From contig NZ_CANMUW010000019.1 in assembly GCF_947501225.1 (NCBI RefSeq), positions 1 to 64,000 on the forward strand: DNA of 64,000 bases, in the 5' to 3' direction. Shown here piece by piece: positions 1 through 8,592 of this stretch. A model generated the notes under the pieces. That model was not told the DNA's origin and ran no database searches. It saw only the letters and a list, made by a program, of their open reading frames with translations. The stretch is from an uncultured Shewanella sp. (lineage in GTDB: Bacteria > Pseudomonadota > Gammaproteobacteria > Enterobacterales > Shewanellaceae). A program made the translations under genes and the position numbers. Every line of letters begins with the position of its first letter. Within the stretch, counting starts at the first letter, position 1.

Positions 1-28
1 GATATCAATACTCAATTCAACTTCAGGT

Positions 29-1537
29 TTAACCTTGAGCCTGAGGACGCATCGCCGGGAACAGGATCACGTCTCTGATGGTGTGAGTATTAGTAAATAG
101 CATCACCAGACGATCGATTCCGATACCCTGACCCGCTGTTGGTGGCAAGCCATGCTCCAGCGCAGTGATATAATCGGCATCATAGAACATGGCCTCATCA
201 TCACCGGCATCTTTTGCATCAACCTGCGCCTTAAAGCGACTGTCCTGATCCTGTGCATCGTTAAGCTCAGAGAAGCCGTTAGCCACTTCACGTCCGCCGA
301 TGAAGAATTCGAAACGATCTGTGATGAAGTGATTCTCATCGTTACGGCGTGCAAGCGGAGAGATATCCGCAGGGTAACCGGTAATGAATGTCGGTTGCAT
401 CAACTGAGGCTCGGCTGTTTCACCGAAGATCTCCTCAAGCAGCTGACCACAGGTCCAGAACTTCTCGATAGTCATGCCCAGGCTCTTGGCCAGGTTACGC
501 ATGAACTCAATGTCTTTCACCTCTTCGTAAGTCATAGACTGAATAGTGGCGTTGTCAGGATTATATTTCTTAATCGCATCCAACATGCTTAAACGTTCAT
601 ATGGGCCGCCGAAATCAACAACATGCTCACCGTATGGCAGTTTTGGAGAGCCACAAAGCTCGGTTGCGATAGAGCTCAGCATCTCCTCGGTCAGGTCCAT
701 CAGATCTTTGTAATCTGCATACGCCATATAGAATTCCATCATAGTGAACTCTGGGTTATGACGAGGAGAAAGACCTTCGTTACGGAAGTTACGGTTAATT
801 TCAAACACACGCTCGAAACCACCAACAACCAGACGCTTAAGATAAAGCTCAGGTGCAATACGCAGATACATAGCGATATCCAGCGCATTATGGTGCGTCT
901 CGAAAGGACGAGCCGAAGCACCACCTGGAATGCTGTGCATCATTGGCGTTTCAACTTCCATAAATTCTTTTTTAACCATGAAGTTACGGATAGCGGAAAC
1001 GACTTTAGAGCGCATAATAAAGGCTTCACGAGAGTCTTCGTTTACGATCAGGTCGATATAACGCTGACGGTAGCGGGTCTCCTGATCTGTCAGGCCATGG
1101 AATTTTTCCGGCAGAGGGCGCAGGGCCTTAGTCAACAGCTCATATTCTTCCATGTTTACATAAAGATCACCTTTTCCGGACAGGTGCAGCTGACCGGTAA
1201 CACCGATAATGTCACCGATATCCAAGCCCTGGAACTTAGCCTTAAGATCTTTCTGTACATCTTTTCCAGCATAAGCCTGAATGCGACCGCTTACATCCTG
1301 AATAACAAGGAAAGGACCACGCTTAGCCATGATACGGCCGGCGATGCTGCGCTGTACTCCTAACTCTTCAAGCTCCGCTTTGCTCTTATGACCATACTCG
1401 GCCTGAATGTCTGCCGCTTTGTGTTTACGATCGAAGGTGTTCGGGTGACCATTTGCAGGGCAGTTTTCGCGAATGTGCTCAAGCTTAGCACGTCGCTCTG
1501 CAATTAATTTATTCTCATCTTGTACTTGTTCAGTCAT
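29..1537 (-). CDS. lysS: Lysyl-tRNA synthetase, class II
   Basis: Charges tRNA-Lys with lysine in the cytoplasm. The 502-residue product has the usual length. The N-terminal half carries the OB-fold anticodon-binding domain (around residues 60-150). The C-terminal catalytic core shows class II motif 2 (FRNEGLSPRHNPEFT) and motif 3 near the end (GIGIDRLVMLF). It lies 69 nt downstream of prfB on the same strand, the prfB-lysS order known from enterobacteria, so the two are probably co-transcribed. The stop codon is only 28 bases from the window edge, so no terminator can be judged. The ATG start fits the family. Identification is near certain. Confidence 0.97.
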   Translation of the reverse strand: MTEQVQDENKLIAERRAKLEHIRENCPANGHPNTFDRKHKAADIQAEYGHKSKAELEELGVQRSIAGRIMAKRGPFLVIQDVSGRIQAYAGKDVQKDLKAKFQGLDIGDIIGVTGQLHLSGKGDLYVNMEEYELLTKALRPLPEKFHGLTDQETRYRQRYIDLIVNEDSREAFIMRSKVVSAIRNFMVKKEFMEVETPMMHSIPGGASARPFETHHNALDIAMYLRIAPELYLKRLVVGGFERVFEINRNFRNEGLSPRHNPEFTMMEFYMAYADYKDLMDLTEEMLSSIATELCGSPKLPYGEHVVDFGGPYERLSMLDAIKKYNPDNATIQSMTYEEVKDIEFMRNLAKSLGMTIEKFWTCGQLLEEIFGETAEPQLMQPTFITGYPADISPLARRNDENHFITDRFEFFIGGREVANGFSELNDAQDQDSRFKAQVDAKDAGDDEAMFYDADYITALEHGLPPTAGQGIGIDRLVMLFTNTHTIRDVILFPAMRPQAQG

Positions 1538-1606
1538 CTTCTTCTCTCGTAAATGTTACAGATCACACATTAAAATTAATTAGTTAGCTATTCAGCTAAA
1601 TATCTC

Positions 1607-2705
1607 TTACAGGCCAGACTTAAGACTGGCTTCGATAAACTTGTCCAGATCGCCATCGAGAACACTCTGGGTATTACGACTCTCGACACCGGTACGCAGG
1701 TCTTTGATACGCGCATCATCCAGAACGTATGAGCGGATCTGGCTACCCCAACCGATATCAGATTTGGCATCTTCCGCAGCCTGCTTATCTGCATTCTGTT
1801 TAAGCATCTCTAACTCATACAACTTAGCTTTAAGTTGTTTCATGGCTGAGTCACGGTTCTTATGCTGAGAACGGTCATTCTGGCACTGAACCACGGTATT
1901 GGTCGGTACGTGGGTAATACGAATAGCCGACTCAGTTTTGTTCACGTGCTGTCCACCGGCGCCCGAGGCGCGGTAGGTATCGACTCTCAAGTCGGCCGGA
2001 TTGATATCGATCTCGATGGAGTCATCGATCTCCGGGTAGACAAATACCGAACAGAAAGAGGTATGACGCTTACCAGAGGAGTCAAACGGTGACTTACGCA
2101 CTAAACGGTGAACACCGGTTTCGGTTCTCAAAGAACCAAAAGCATATTCACCGGTGAATTTAATCGTCGCGCCTTTAATTCCCGCTACGTCGCCGTCGGT
2201 TACTTCGATAAGTTCCGGCTTATAGTCGTGGGCTTCTCCCCAACGAAGGAACATACGTAACACCATATTGGCCCAATCCTGAGCCTCGGTACCACCCGAG
2301 CCCGACTGGATATCCAGGTAGCAATCGGCAAGATCGTGAGGGCCGGAAAACATACGGCGAAATTCCAACTCTTCGAGTCGCTTCTCCAGACCATCAAGCT
2401 CTGCGCTGGCATCATCGAAGGTCTCTTCATCTTCCTCTTCGACAGCAAGCTCAAGCAGGTCCTGAACATCTTCAAGGCCCGAATCCATATCATCGATCGT
2501 CTTTACCACGGCTTCTAAAGAGGAGCGCTCTTTACCTAAAGCCTGAGCATTTTCCGGATTGCTCCATACTTCCGCACTTTCCAATTCCGCACAAACTTCT
2601 TCCAGACGCTCTTTCTTAGCATCGTAGTCAAAGATACCTCCGAAGTAGAAGGGTGCGCTCGGCAAGGTCTTTGATTTTAAATTTAACCGGATTTACTTCA
2701 AACAT
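1607..2705 (-). CDS. prfB: Peptide chain release factor 2, programmed +1 frameshift
   Basis: RF2 terminates translation at UGA and UAA. The visible long frame starts too late. The true ATG is at 2705 and opens a 25-codon frame beginning MFEVNPVKFKIKDLAERT that ends at an in-frame TGA at 2630-2628. Just before it are a Shine-Dalgarno-like GGAGG and the slippery CTT-TGA-C. A +1 shift continues as DYDAKKERLEEV. The joined product is 365 residues, the same as E. coli RF2. The tripeptide anticodon SPF (in VRKSPFDSS) and the catalytic GGQ (GAGGQHVNK) are present. RF2 abundance autoregulates the shift in known systems. A gene finder that ignores the shift will miscall the start as TTG 2665. Confidence 0.97.
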
Positions 2706-2913
2706 AACTCTTCTACTTTAAATACGTGGGGCAGAGACTGCAAACCCGTTATTTTAACCCAATAGTGGCATTTCGACCAGACCATGAAGAGGATGAATTG
2801 CGGTTATTTCAACCTTTATTTCAACTGGGTGAGTTCAGGTTATTGGCCAATCTCCTCCTTAATCAAAAGCTAATAAAGACACAAAGCTTAGATCTCCTGT
2901 CTATACTTCCAAC

Positions 2914-3897
2914 ATGAATGAAAAAACTCCTACATGCTGCTATCACGAAGATGAAGGTTTTTCCTGCTCAGAGCCTGCGGGAAGCTCTGGCTTATGCTAC
3001 TGGCATGACCCCAAAATTGTTAAGGATAAGCCCGAAGATATTAAGAACTTAGAAAATTTTGCCCGTAATGGGGGCATGCTAAGAGGGCTGGCACTAAAAC
3101 GTGCAAAGCTACCGGGTATCGATCTGGTCAGGCATCATCAAAAGACTGGCTTCGACATGACTCATGCCGAACTATATCGCGCCGATCTACAAGGTGCACA
3201 CCTTTTCAACCTCAATCTACACAATGCCAGTTTAATGAAGGCCGATCTCAGGGATTCAAATGTTCACTGCGCTAATTTGGTAGGTACAAACCTACTCGGC
3301 ATCAAATGGAATGGAGCCAAGATAGAAAACATCTCCACCGGGAGTAAGCTTAAGCAGGAGATACTGGCATTAGAAGCCGAACGTGTAGGAGAAAAAGAGA
3401 TAGCCAGAGATTACTTTGAGCAGGCCGAAGAGATCTACCGGGACCTGCGAAAGGCTGCCGATCGTGAAGGCCTGTTTGCTATGTCCGGAGACTATATACG
3501 CAAAGAGCTCACCATGCGGCGTCATCAGATGCCCAAATATAGCTTCCACCGAATAATTTCGAAAATGATCGATATATTCTGTGGCTACGGAGAAGCCCCA
3601 CTGCGGGTGATAGGCTTTTCCATGGGGCTTATCATAACCTGCGCCATCTTTTATCTTTTTACTGGGCTGAACTACGATGGCAAGACTCACATCTTTGAGA
3701 TGAGCAACGATTTCTCCACCAATTTATACCTCTTCTTCAATTGCATCTATTACTCGGTGGTGACCTTCACCACATTGGGATATGGCGACTTTACCCCCAT
3801 CGGCTTATCCCGGGCCATCGCAGCGATAGAGGCTTTTACCGGGAGCTTCACCATAGCTCTGTTTGTGGTGGTTTTTGTGAAGAAGATGACAAGGTAG
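2914..3897 (+). CDS. Pentapeptide-repeat protein fused to a two-TM potassium channel
   Basis: A 327-residue fusion. Residues 1-35 are Cys/His-rich (CCYHEDEGFSC, then GLCYWHDP), suggesting a small metal-binding knuckle. Residues about 55-130 hold degenerate pentapeptide repeats (ADLQG, ASLMKADLRDSNV, ANLVGTNLLG). A charged helical linker follows at 145-215. The C-terminal third has two hydrophobic helices flanking a pore loop with the K+ selectivity filter TTLGYGD (GYG at residues 289-291), typical of the Ion_trans_2 family. It is probably an inner-membrane K+ channel with a cytosolic repeat domain. No voltage-sensor helices and no RCK domain are seen. No clear ribosome-binding site precedes the ATG. 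It stands alone between prfB and the formate dehydrogenase. Ligand and role are unknown. Confidence 0.85.
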   Translation: MNEKTPTCCYHEDEGFSCSEPAGSSGLCYWHDPKIVKDKPEDIKNLENFARNGGMLRGLALKRAKLPGIDLVRHHQKTGFDMTHAELYRADLQGAHLFNLNLHNASLMKADLRDSNVHCANLVGTNLLGIKWNGAKIENISTGSKLKQEILALEAERVGEKEIARDYFEQAEEIYRDLRKAADREGLFAMSGDYIRKELTMRRHQMPKYSFHRIISKMIDIFCGYGEAPLRVIGFSMGLIITCAIFYLFTGLNYDGKTHIFEMSNDFSTNLYLFFNCIYYSVVTFTTLGYGDFTPIGLSRAIAAIEAFTGSFTIALFVVVFVKKMTR

Positions 3898-4221
3898 CGG
3901 CCACAGCGACAATCTTTTAGCACGGCCCCATTCTCTGAGCTTGATCACATCAGCCACCAGCAACACCACCCCGACACCACATTCACCCCACTCTTTGTGA
4001 ACCTCCCTGCAGAATGGGTGATAAATGATACTGCTTAGACCTGATACACAAAGCGCCGTGGTTATACTCACCGGAACTAAAATGACCTCTTTATCGCTCA
4101 TGACTTACAGAGCACTCCCCCCTACGGATCCTACGGATAAAGAGACCTCATTGTACCAACTAAGAAGTGCCAACTAACAAAGCTCGCTCCTGATAGCTAC
4201 TAAATAACTAAGGCTGATACG
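3898..4221. other. Intergenic region upstream of formate dehydrogenase
   Basis: 324 bases between the channel gene and the formate dehydrogenase start, presumably holding the promoter of the latter. A minus-strand reading frame (4101 to 3805) overlaps the end of the channel gene. It encodes a short hydrophobic start followed by low-quality sequence and is not called as a gene. No convincing palindrome or terminator was found. Confidence 0.4.
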
Positions 4222-7200
4222 ATGAAAACAGTGAAAATCGACGGTACCCTGCTATCGGCTCGTCCGGAACAACTCCTGATAGACATAGCAAGAGAGGCGG
4301 GGATAACGATTCCCAGCCTATGTGAGCGCCCACTCACGGATAAACAAAGCAAGACGAATGAAGAGAAAAGCCACTGCAATCTCTGTGTCGTAGAGATACA
4401 TACTCAGGACACAGGTTCCGAAACACACAGTAGTAACGCCACAGTGAGAGCATGTGAAACCACACTGGGTGAACTCTGCAGCAAGGCCACAACGAACACA
4501 GACACCCCAATTGAGGTTATTACTCAATCGGCCTACCTTAGTCAGATGCGGCAAGCTTCGCTGACTGAAATCTTAAGTGACCACTTTGCCGATTGTGAAG
4601 CCCCCTGCCAGCAAGCTTGTCCTGCGGGTGTCGATGTACAGTCCTACCTGTTTCATATCTCCCAGGGCAACCATAAAGAAGCCGTTAAGGTGATCAAACA
4701 AACGCTACCGCTACCTCTGTCCATCGGCAGAGTGTGCCCTGCATTTTGTGAAACTGAGTGCCGACGAGGGCTGATCGACGAGCCGATAGCGATCAGACAA
4801 CTGAAACGACATGCGGCAGATTTGGATATCGCAGACAGTGATAGCTATGTTCCGCCAAAGTTGCCGGCAACCGGAAAAAGAGTCGCCATCATAGGAAGTG
4901 GTCCGGCGGGGATCACGGCCGGCTACTATCTGTCAAACTCCGGCCACGATGTCACCATCTACGAATCTATGCCAAAAGCCGGTGGTTGGCTGAGATACGG
5001 TATTCCGGAGTATCGTCTGCCAAAGGCGATACTCGACAAAGAGATAGATCTGCTTTGCAGAAACGGATTAAACATAGAGACCAATGTCAGGCTGGGTAAG
5101 CAGATCCATCTTAAACAGCTTGTCGAGGATTTCGATGCCATCTGCCTGGCTATCGGTGCACAAAAAGCGGTACCCATGAACTATCCGGGTATCGATCTCC
5201 AAGGATGTTACCTTGGGGTCGATTACCTTAAGGATCACTGTACAGAGAAACGACTCAGCACGGGGAAAAAGGTGGCCGTGATCGGTGGTGGAAACACCGC
5301 GATAGATTGCGCCAGAACCGCAAAGCGTGACGGTGCCGATGTCACCCTGATCTACCGCCGCACCCGTGATGAGATGCCGGCCGAACCCTACGAGATAGAG
5401 GAGGCGGAGCACGAAGGAATAAACTTCCACTTCCTGACAAACCCGGTCGAAAACCACAGTGATGCCAACGGCAGAGTATGCAGTATAACCCTGGAGAAGA
5501 TGGCGTTGGGTGAGCCGGATGCCACAGGCAGAAGATCCCCGGTAGCCACCGGAGAATTTTTTACCCAGGCCTTCGACACAGTGATCCCGGCTGTCTCCCA
5601 GATGCCCGATATGGAATTTCTCAAGCATCCCGAGAGCCAACTCACCACAGGTAAGCTCGCCCTTACCCGCTGGAATACATTCGAAGGCTGCAGCCATACG
5701 ATGTCGGCAGGAATCGACAAACTCTTCGTATTAGGCGACTCCAGAACGGGGCCGGCTACTGCCGTCGCCGCCGTCGCCGACGGCAGAAAGGCCGCTCAGG
5801 CCATCGAAAAATTACTGAATCAGGGTCTGGCCTGTGAGCTTAGCCCTAAGCAATTTAATGCTACTAAAGCCGATGAAAGCAGCAAACTTTCTGCGGCGAT
5901 TTATCCAGATATAAAGCAACGCTCAAGGGCCAGGATGTTGGAACTGGGCCTTAAAGAGAGACGCTTCAATTTCGATGAAATTGAGCTCGGCTTCGAGCCC
6001 GATCAGGCGATGCAGGAGGCCGCACGCTGCCTCGAATGTGCCTGTCAGGCGAATACCGACTGCAAGCTGCGCGATTATGCAACCGAATACCGGGTCGATA
6101 GTGCTTCCCTTGCCAAACGTAAAGCGGCGGACGCACCGAGACAGTTCAGTGTGGACACCAGTAGTCCCTTTATCACATTCGACCCTAACCGCTGTATCAG
6201 CTGCGGTGCCTGTGTCGAAGTTTGTCAAGAAAGAGATGGCCATAATGCCATCAGCTTTGCACCGGATAACTATCAGGCGCTGCCGAGCGAAGTGGCCAGT
6301 GAACTGAGTAGACGTGCCCCTCGTGCAGGCTTTACCGCCTCGATGAATGACAGTGACTGTGTACAGTGTGGTAGCTGTGTTCAGGTCTGCCCGACCGGTG
6401 CCCTGGTCGATGCCAGAGATAAGACCCAGGGAGTAGAGGCTAAGCTGAAAGAGGTGTCTACCATCTGTACCTATTGCGGTATCGGCTGTCGCCTGAAGAT
6501 GCATGTCGATGAAACCGACAACAAAATCAAGCGAATTAGCGGCGACTCCCGCTCACCGGTAAATCGTGGAATGCTCTGCGTCAAAGGACGGTTTGGCTTC
6601 GATTTTATCGACAGCGAGCAGAGGTTGACTCAGCCTCTTATCCGTAAAGAGGGAGTGCTGGTTCCGGCCAGCTGGAGTGAGGCTATCGATGTTATCACCG
6701 CCAGACTCAAGCAGATCATCGAAAAACAGGGAAGCAATGCCGTTGCCGGCCTGGCTTCTGCAAAAGCCACAAACGAAGATAACTATCTGTTTCAAAAGTT
6801 ATTCAGAAGTGTCATCGGCACCAACAACATAGATCACTGCGCCAGATTGTGCCATGCGTCGACCGTTACCGCGCTCTATGACAGTCTAGGCAGCGGCGCC
6901 ATGAGCAACGATATCCCGGGGATTGAAGATTCAGACCTCATCTTTATCTTAGGCTCAGATACCAGTAATGCCCATCCCATCATAGCCTCACGTATTAAGG
7001 AGGCTATTCGTGACCATGGAGCCAGGCTGATCGTTGCCGACCCCAAACGGGTCGATATTGCCGACCATGCCGGCCTCTATATTAAACACAAGCCCGGTAC
7101 AGACGTGATGCTGCTTAATGCCATCATGCAGCAGATCATCGCTAACGACTGGCACGATAAAGAGTATATCCGTGAGAGAGTCGATGGCTTCGATGCCCTT

Positions 7201-8520
7201 TATGAAGAGGTGATGAAGCCGGATTACAGTCTCAGTAATGCTGAGCTTATTACCGGGGTTAGTACGGCAGAAATCCTCACAATGGCTCAGATGATAGGCA
7301 CAGCTGAGAAGACCGGGGTCTACTACGCCATGGGGATCACCCAACACACCTCGGGCCACGATAATGTAACCGCTATCTCTAACCTTCAACTGTTGTGCGG
7401 TAATATCGGGGTTCGTGGTGCAGGTATCAATCCACTACGGGGCCAGAGTAATGTCCAGGGAGCCTGCGATATGGGTGCGCTGCCCGATTACTTCAGCGGC
7501 TACCAGAGAGTCGATGATCCCCAGGTACAGAGGCACTTTAAAGCTCTCTGGGGCAATGACAGCTTGCCCACACAGACAGGCATAGCGGCAACAGAGATGA
7601 TGACCTCAATTCTCAAGGGTGAAGTAAACGCCCTCTATGTTATGGGTGAGAATCCGGTGCTAAGCGATCCGGATCAAGCTCATGTACTTGAGGCATTGAA
7701 AGCGGTCGAGTTCATGGTGGTACAGGATATCTTTCTGACTGAAACCGCCGAGCTTGCCGACGTGGTCCTACCGGCTCTGACTTTTGCCGAAAAAACGGGA
7801 CATTTTACCAATACAGAGCGCCGCGTACAGCAGCTGCAACCAGCGGTGAAAGCGCCGGGTATAGCCAAGGATGACTGGCAGATAGTTCAAGAAGTTGCCA
7901 AGGGCTTAGGTGCCCGGTGGAGCTACCACGACGAGAAGGCGATCTGGCAGGAGATCACTCAGGTTACCCCTCAGTATCGGGGAATAAGCTGGCAATCTGT
8001 CGACGCCACAACTGAACCGGGTATCGAAGGGGTCCAGTGGCCCTGCCCAACAGAGGAGCATCCGGGCACTCCCGTACTGCATACCCGTCAATTCACCCGC
8101 GGCCGTGCGATGATGAGAGCCGTCGGTTATACGCTTCCGGCAGAGGTGCCCTGTGACGAATACCCATTCACCCTGTCGACGGGGCGTCTGCTCGAACAGT
8201 TCCATACCGGAACACTCACCAGAAAGACGGCCGGGCTCGATGAGTTAGGCTCGCCTAAGGTGATGATATCAGTCTATGATGCTGAAAGTTTAGGCGTCAG
8301 CAATGGAGATATGCTCAAGTTATCGACCCGTCGCGGCGATATTGAGATTAGAGCATTCGTGACTAAGCGGGCTCAGAGTGGCGTGCTGTTTCTGCCCTTC
8401 CACTTTGCAGAAGCTGCGGCGAATAAGCTGACCATCAATGCACTGGATCCTGTGGCCAAGATCCCTGAGTTTAAGATCTGCGCCGTGAAAGTGGAGAAGC
8501 TTGAACCTGCCTGTGTGTAA
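4222..8520 (+). CDS. Fused formate dehydrogenase alpha subunit with GltD-like flavoprotein module
   Basis: A 1432-residue, probably cytoplasmic, multi-cofactor enzyme predicted to oxidise formate and pass electrons to NAD(P). In order: a 2Fe-2S ferredoxin domain (residues about 1-100), an Fe-S segment (CEAPCQQACPAGVDVQSYL) with a GltD/dihydropyrimidine-dehydrogenase-type FAD/NAD(P) reductase (GSGPAGITAGYYL at 225), two 4Fe-4S motifs (CISCGACVEVC at 658, CVQCGSCVQVC at 713), the molybdopterin-enzyme Fe-S motif CTYCGIGC at 749, and the molybdopterin and dinucleotide-binding domains. The active-site context HCARLCHAS puts Cys877 where E. coli FdhH has selenocysteine, so this is a Cys enzyme. No separate beta or gamma subunit is adjacent, consistent with all electron carriers being in one chain. 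Physiological direction and acceptor are inferred. Confidence 0.88.
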   Translation: MKTVKIDGTLLSARPEQLLIDIAREAGITIPSLCERPLTDKQSKTNEEKSHCNLCVVEIHTQDTGSETHSSNATVRACETTLGELCSKATTNTDTPIEVITQSAYLSQMRQASLTEILSDHFADCEAPCQQACPAGVDVQSYLFHISQGNHKEAVKVIKQTLPLPLSIGRVCPAFCETECRRGLIDEPIAIRQLKRHAADLDIADSDSYVPPKLPATGKRVAIIGSGPAGITAGYYLSNSGHDVTIYESMPKAGGWLRYGIPEYRLPKAILDKEIDLLCRNGLNIETNVRLGKQIHLKQLVEDFDAICLAIGAQKAVPMNYPGIDLQGCYLGVDYLKDHCTEKRLSTGKKVAVIGGGNTAIDCARTAKRDGADVTLIYRRTRDEMPAEPYEIEEAEHEGINFHFLTNPVENHSDANGRVCSITLEKMALGEPDATGRRSPVATGEFFTQAFDTVIPAVSQMPDMEFLKHPESQLTTGKLALTRWNTFEGCSHTMSAGIDKLFVLGDSRTGPATAVAAVADGRKAAQAIEKLLNQGLACELSPKQFNATKADESSKLSAAIYPDIKQRSRARMLELGLKERRFNFDEIELGFEPDQAMQEAARCLECACQANTDCKLRDYATEYRVDSASLAKRKAADAPRQFSVDTSSPFITFDPNRCISCGACVEVCQERDGHNAISFAPDNYQALPSEVASELSRRAPRAGFTASMNDSDCVQCGSCVQVCPTGALVDARDKTQGVEAKLKEVSTICTYCGIGCRLKMHVDETDNKIKRISGDSRSPVNRGMLCVKGRFGFDFIDSEQRLTQPLIRKEGVLVPASWSEAIDVITARLKQIIEKQGSNAVAGLASAKATNEDNYLFQKLFRSVIGTNNIDHCARLCHASTVTALYDSLGSGAMSNDIPGIEDSDLIFILGSDTSNAHPIIASRIKEAIRDHGARLIVADPKRVDIADHAGLYIKHKPGTDVMLLNAIMQQIIANDWHDKEYIRERVDGFDALYEEVMKPDYSLSNAELITGVSTAEILTMAQMIGTAEKTGVYYAMGITQHTSGHDNVTAISNLQLLCGNIGVRGAGINPLRGQSNVQGACDMGALPDYFSGYQRVDDPQVQRHFKALWGNDSLPTQTGIAATEMMTSILKGEVNALYVMGENPVLSDPDQAHVLEALKAVEFMVVQDIFLTETAELADVVLPALTFAEKTGHFTNTERRVQQLQPAVKAPGIAKDDWQIVQEVAKGLGARWSYHDEKAIWQEITQVTPQYRGISWQSVDATTEPGIEGVQWPCPTEEHPGTPVLHTRQFTRGRAMMRAVGYTLPAEVPCDEYPFTLSTGRLLEQFHTGTLTRKTAGLDELGSPKVMISVYDAESLGVSNGDMLKLSTRRGDIEIRAFVTKRAQSGVLFLPFHFAEAAANKLTINALDPVAKIPEFKICAVKVEKLEPACV

Positions 8521-8543
8521 CAAGGAGCTTGAAGGGTAGTGAT

Positions 8544-8576
8544 AAAAAGAGGGAGGCTATCTGCTTCCCTCCTTCT
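8544..8576. terminator. Likely bidirectional terminator
   Basis: Between the convergent formate dehydrogenase and chemoreceptor genes, GAGGGAGGC pairs with GCTTCCCTC (one G-T wobble) around a 5-base loop. An A-rich tract lies on the left and a mild pyrimidine tract on the right, so it may serve both directions. Confidence 0.55.
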
Positions 8577-8592
8577 CGACTTAACCTCATGA

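Noticed and set aside
152..592. 146-residue plus-strand frame opposite lysS
   Set aside because: Shadow of the lysS coding sequence; no ribosome-binding site and no family resemblance.
3805..4101. 98-residue minus-strand frame with a hydrophobic start (MSDKEVILVPVSITTALC)
   Set aside because: It overlaps the end of the channel gene, the ribosome-binding site is poorly spaced, and the second half has no protein-like pattern. It could be a remnant, but nothing supports a gene.
5068..6504. Long minus-strand frames (209 and 193 residues) opposite the formate dehydrogenase
   Set aside because: They arise from the codon pattern of the real gene on the plus strand, which has unambiguous motifs throughout this region.
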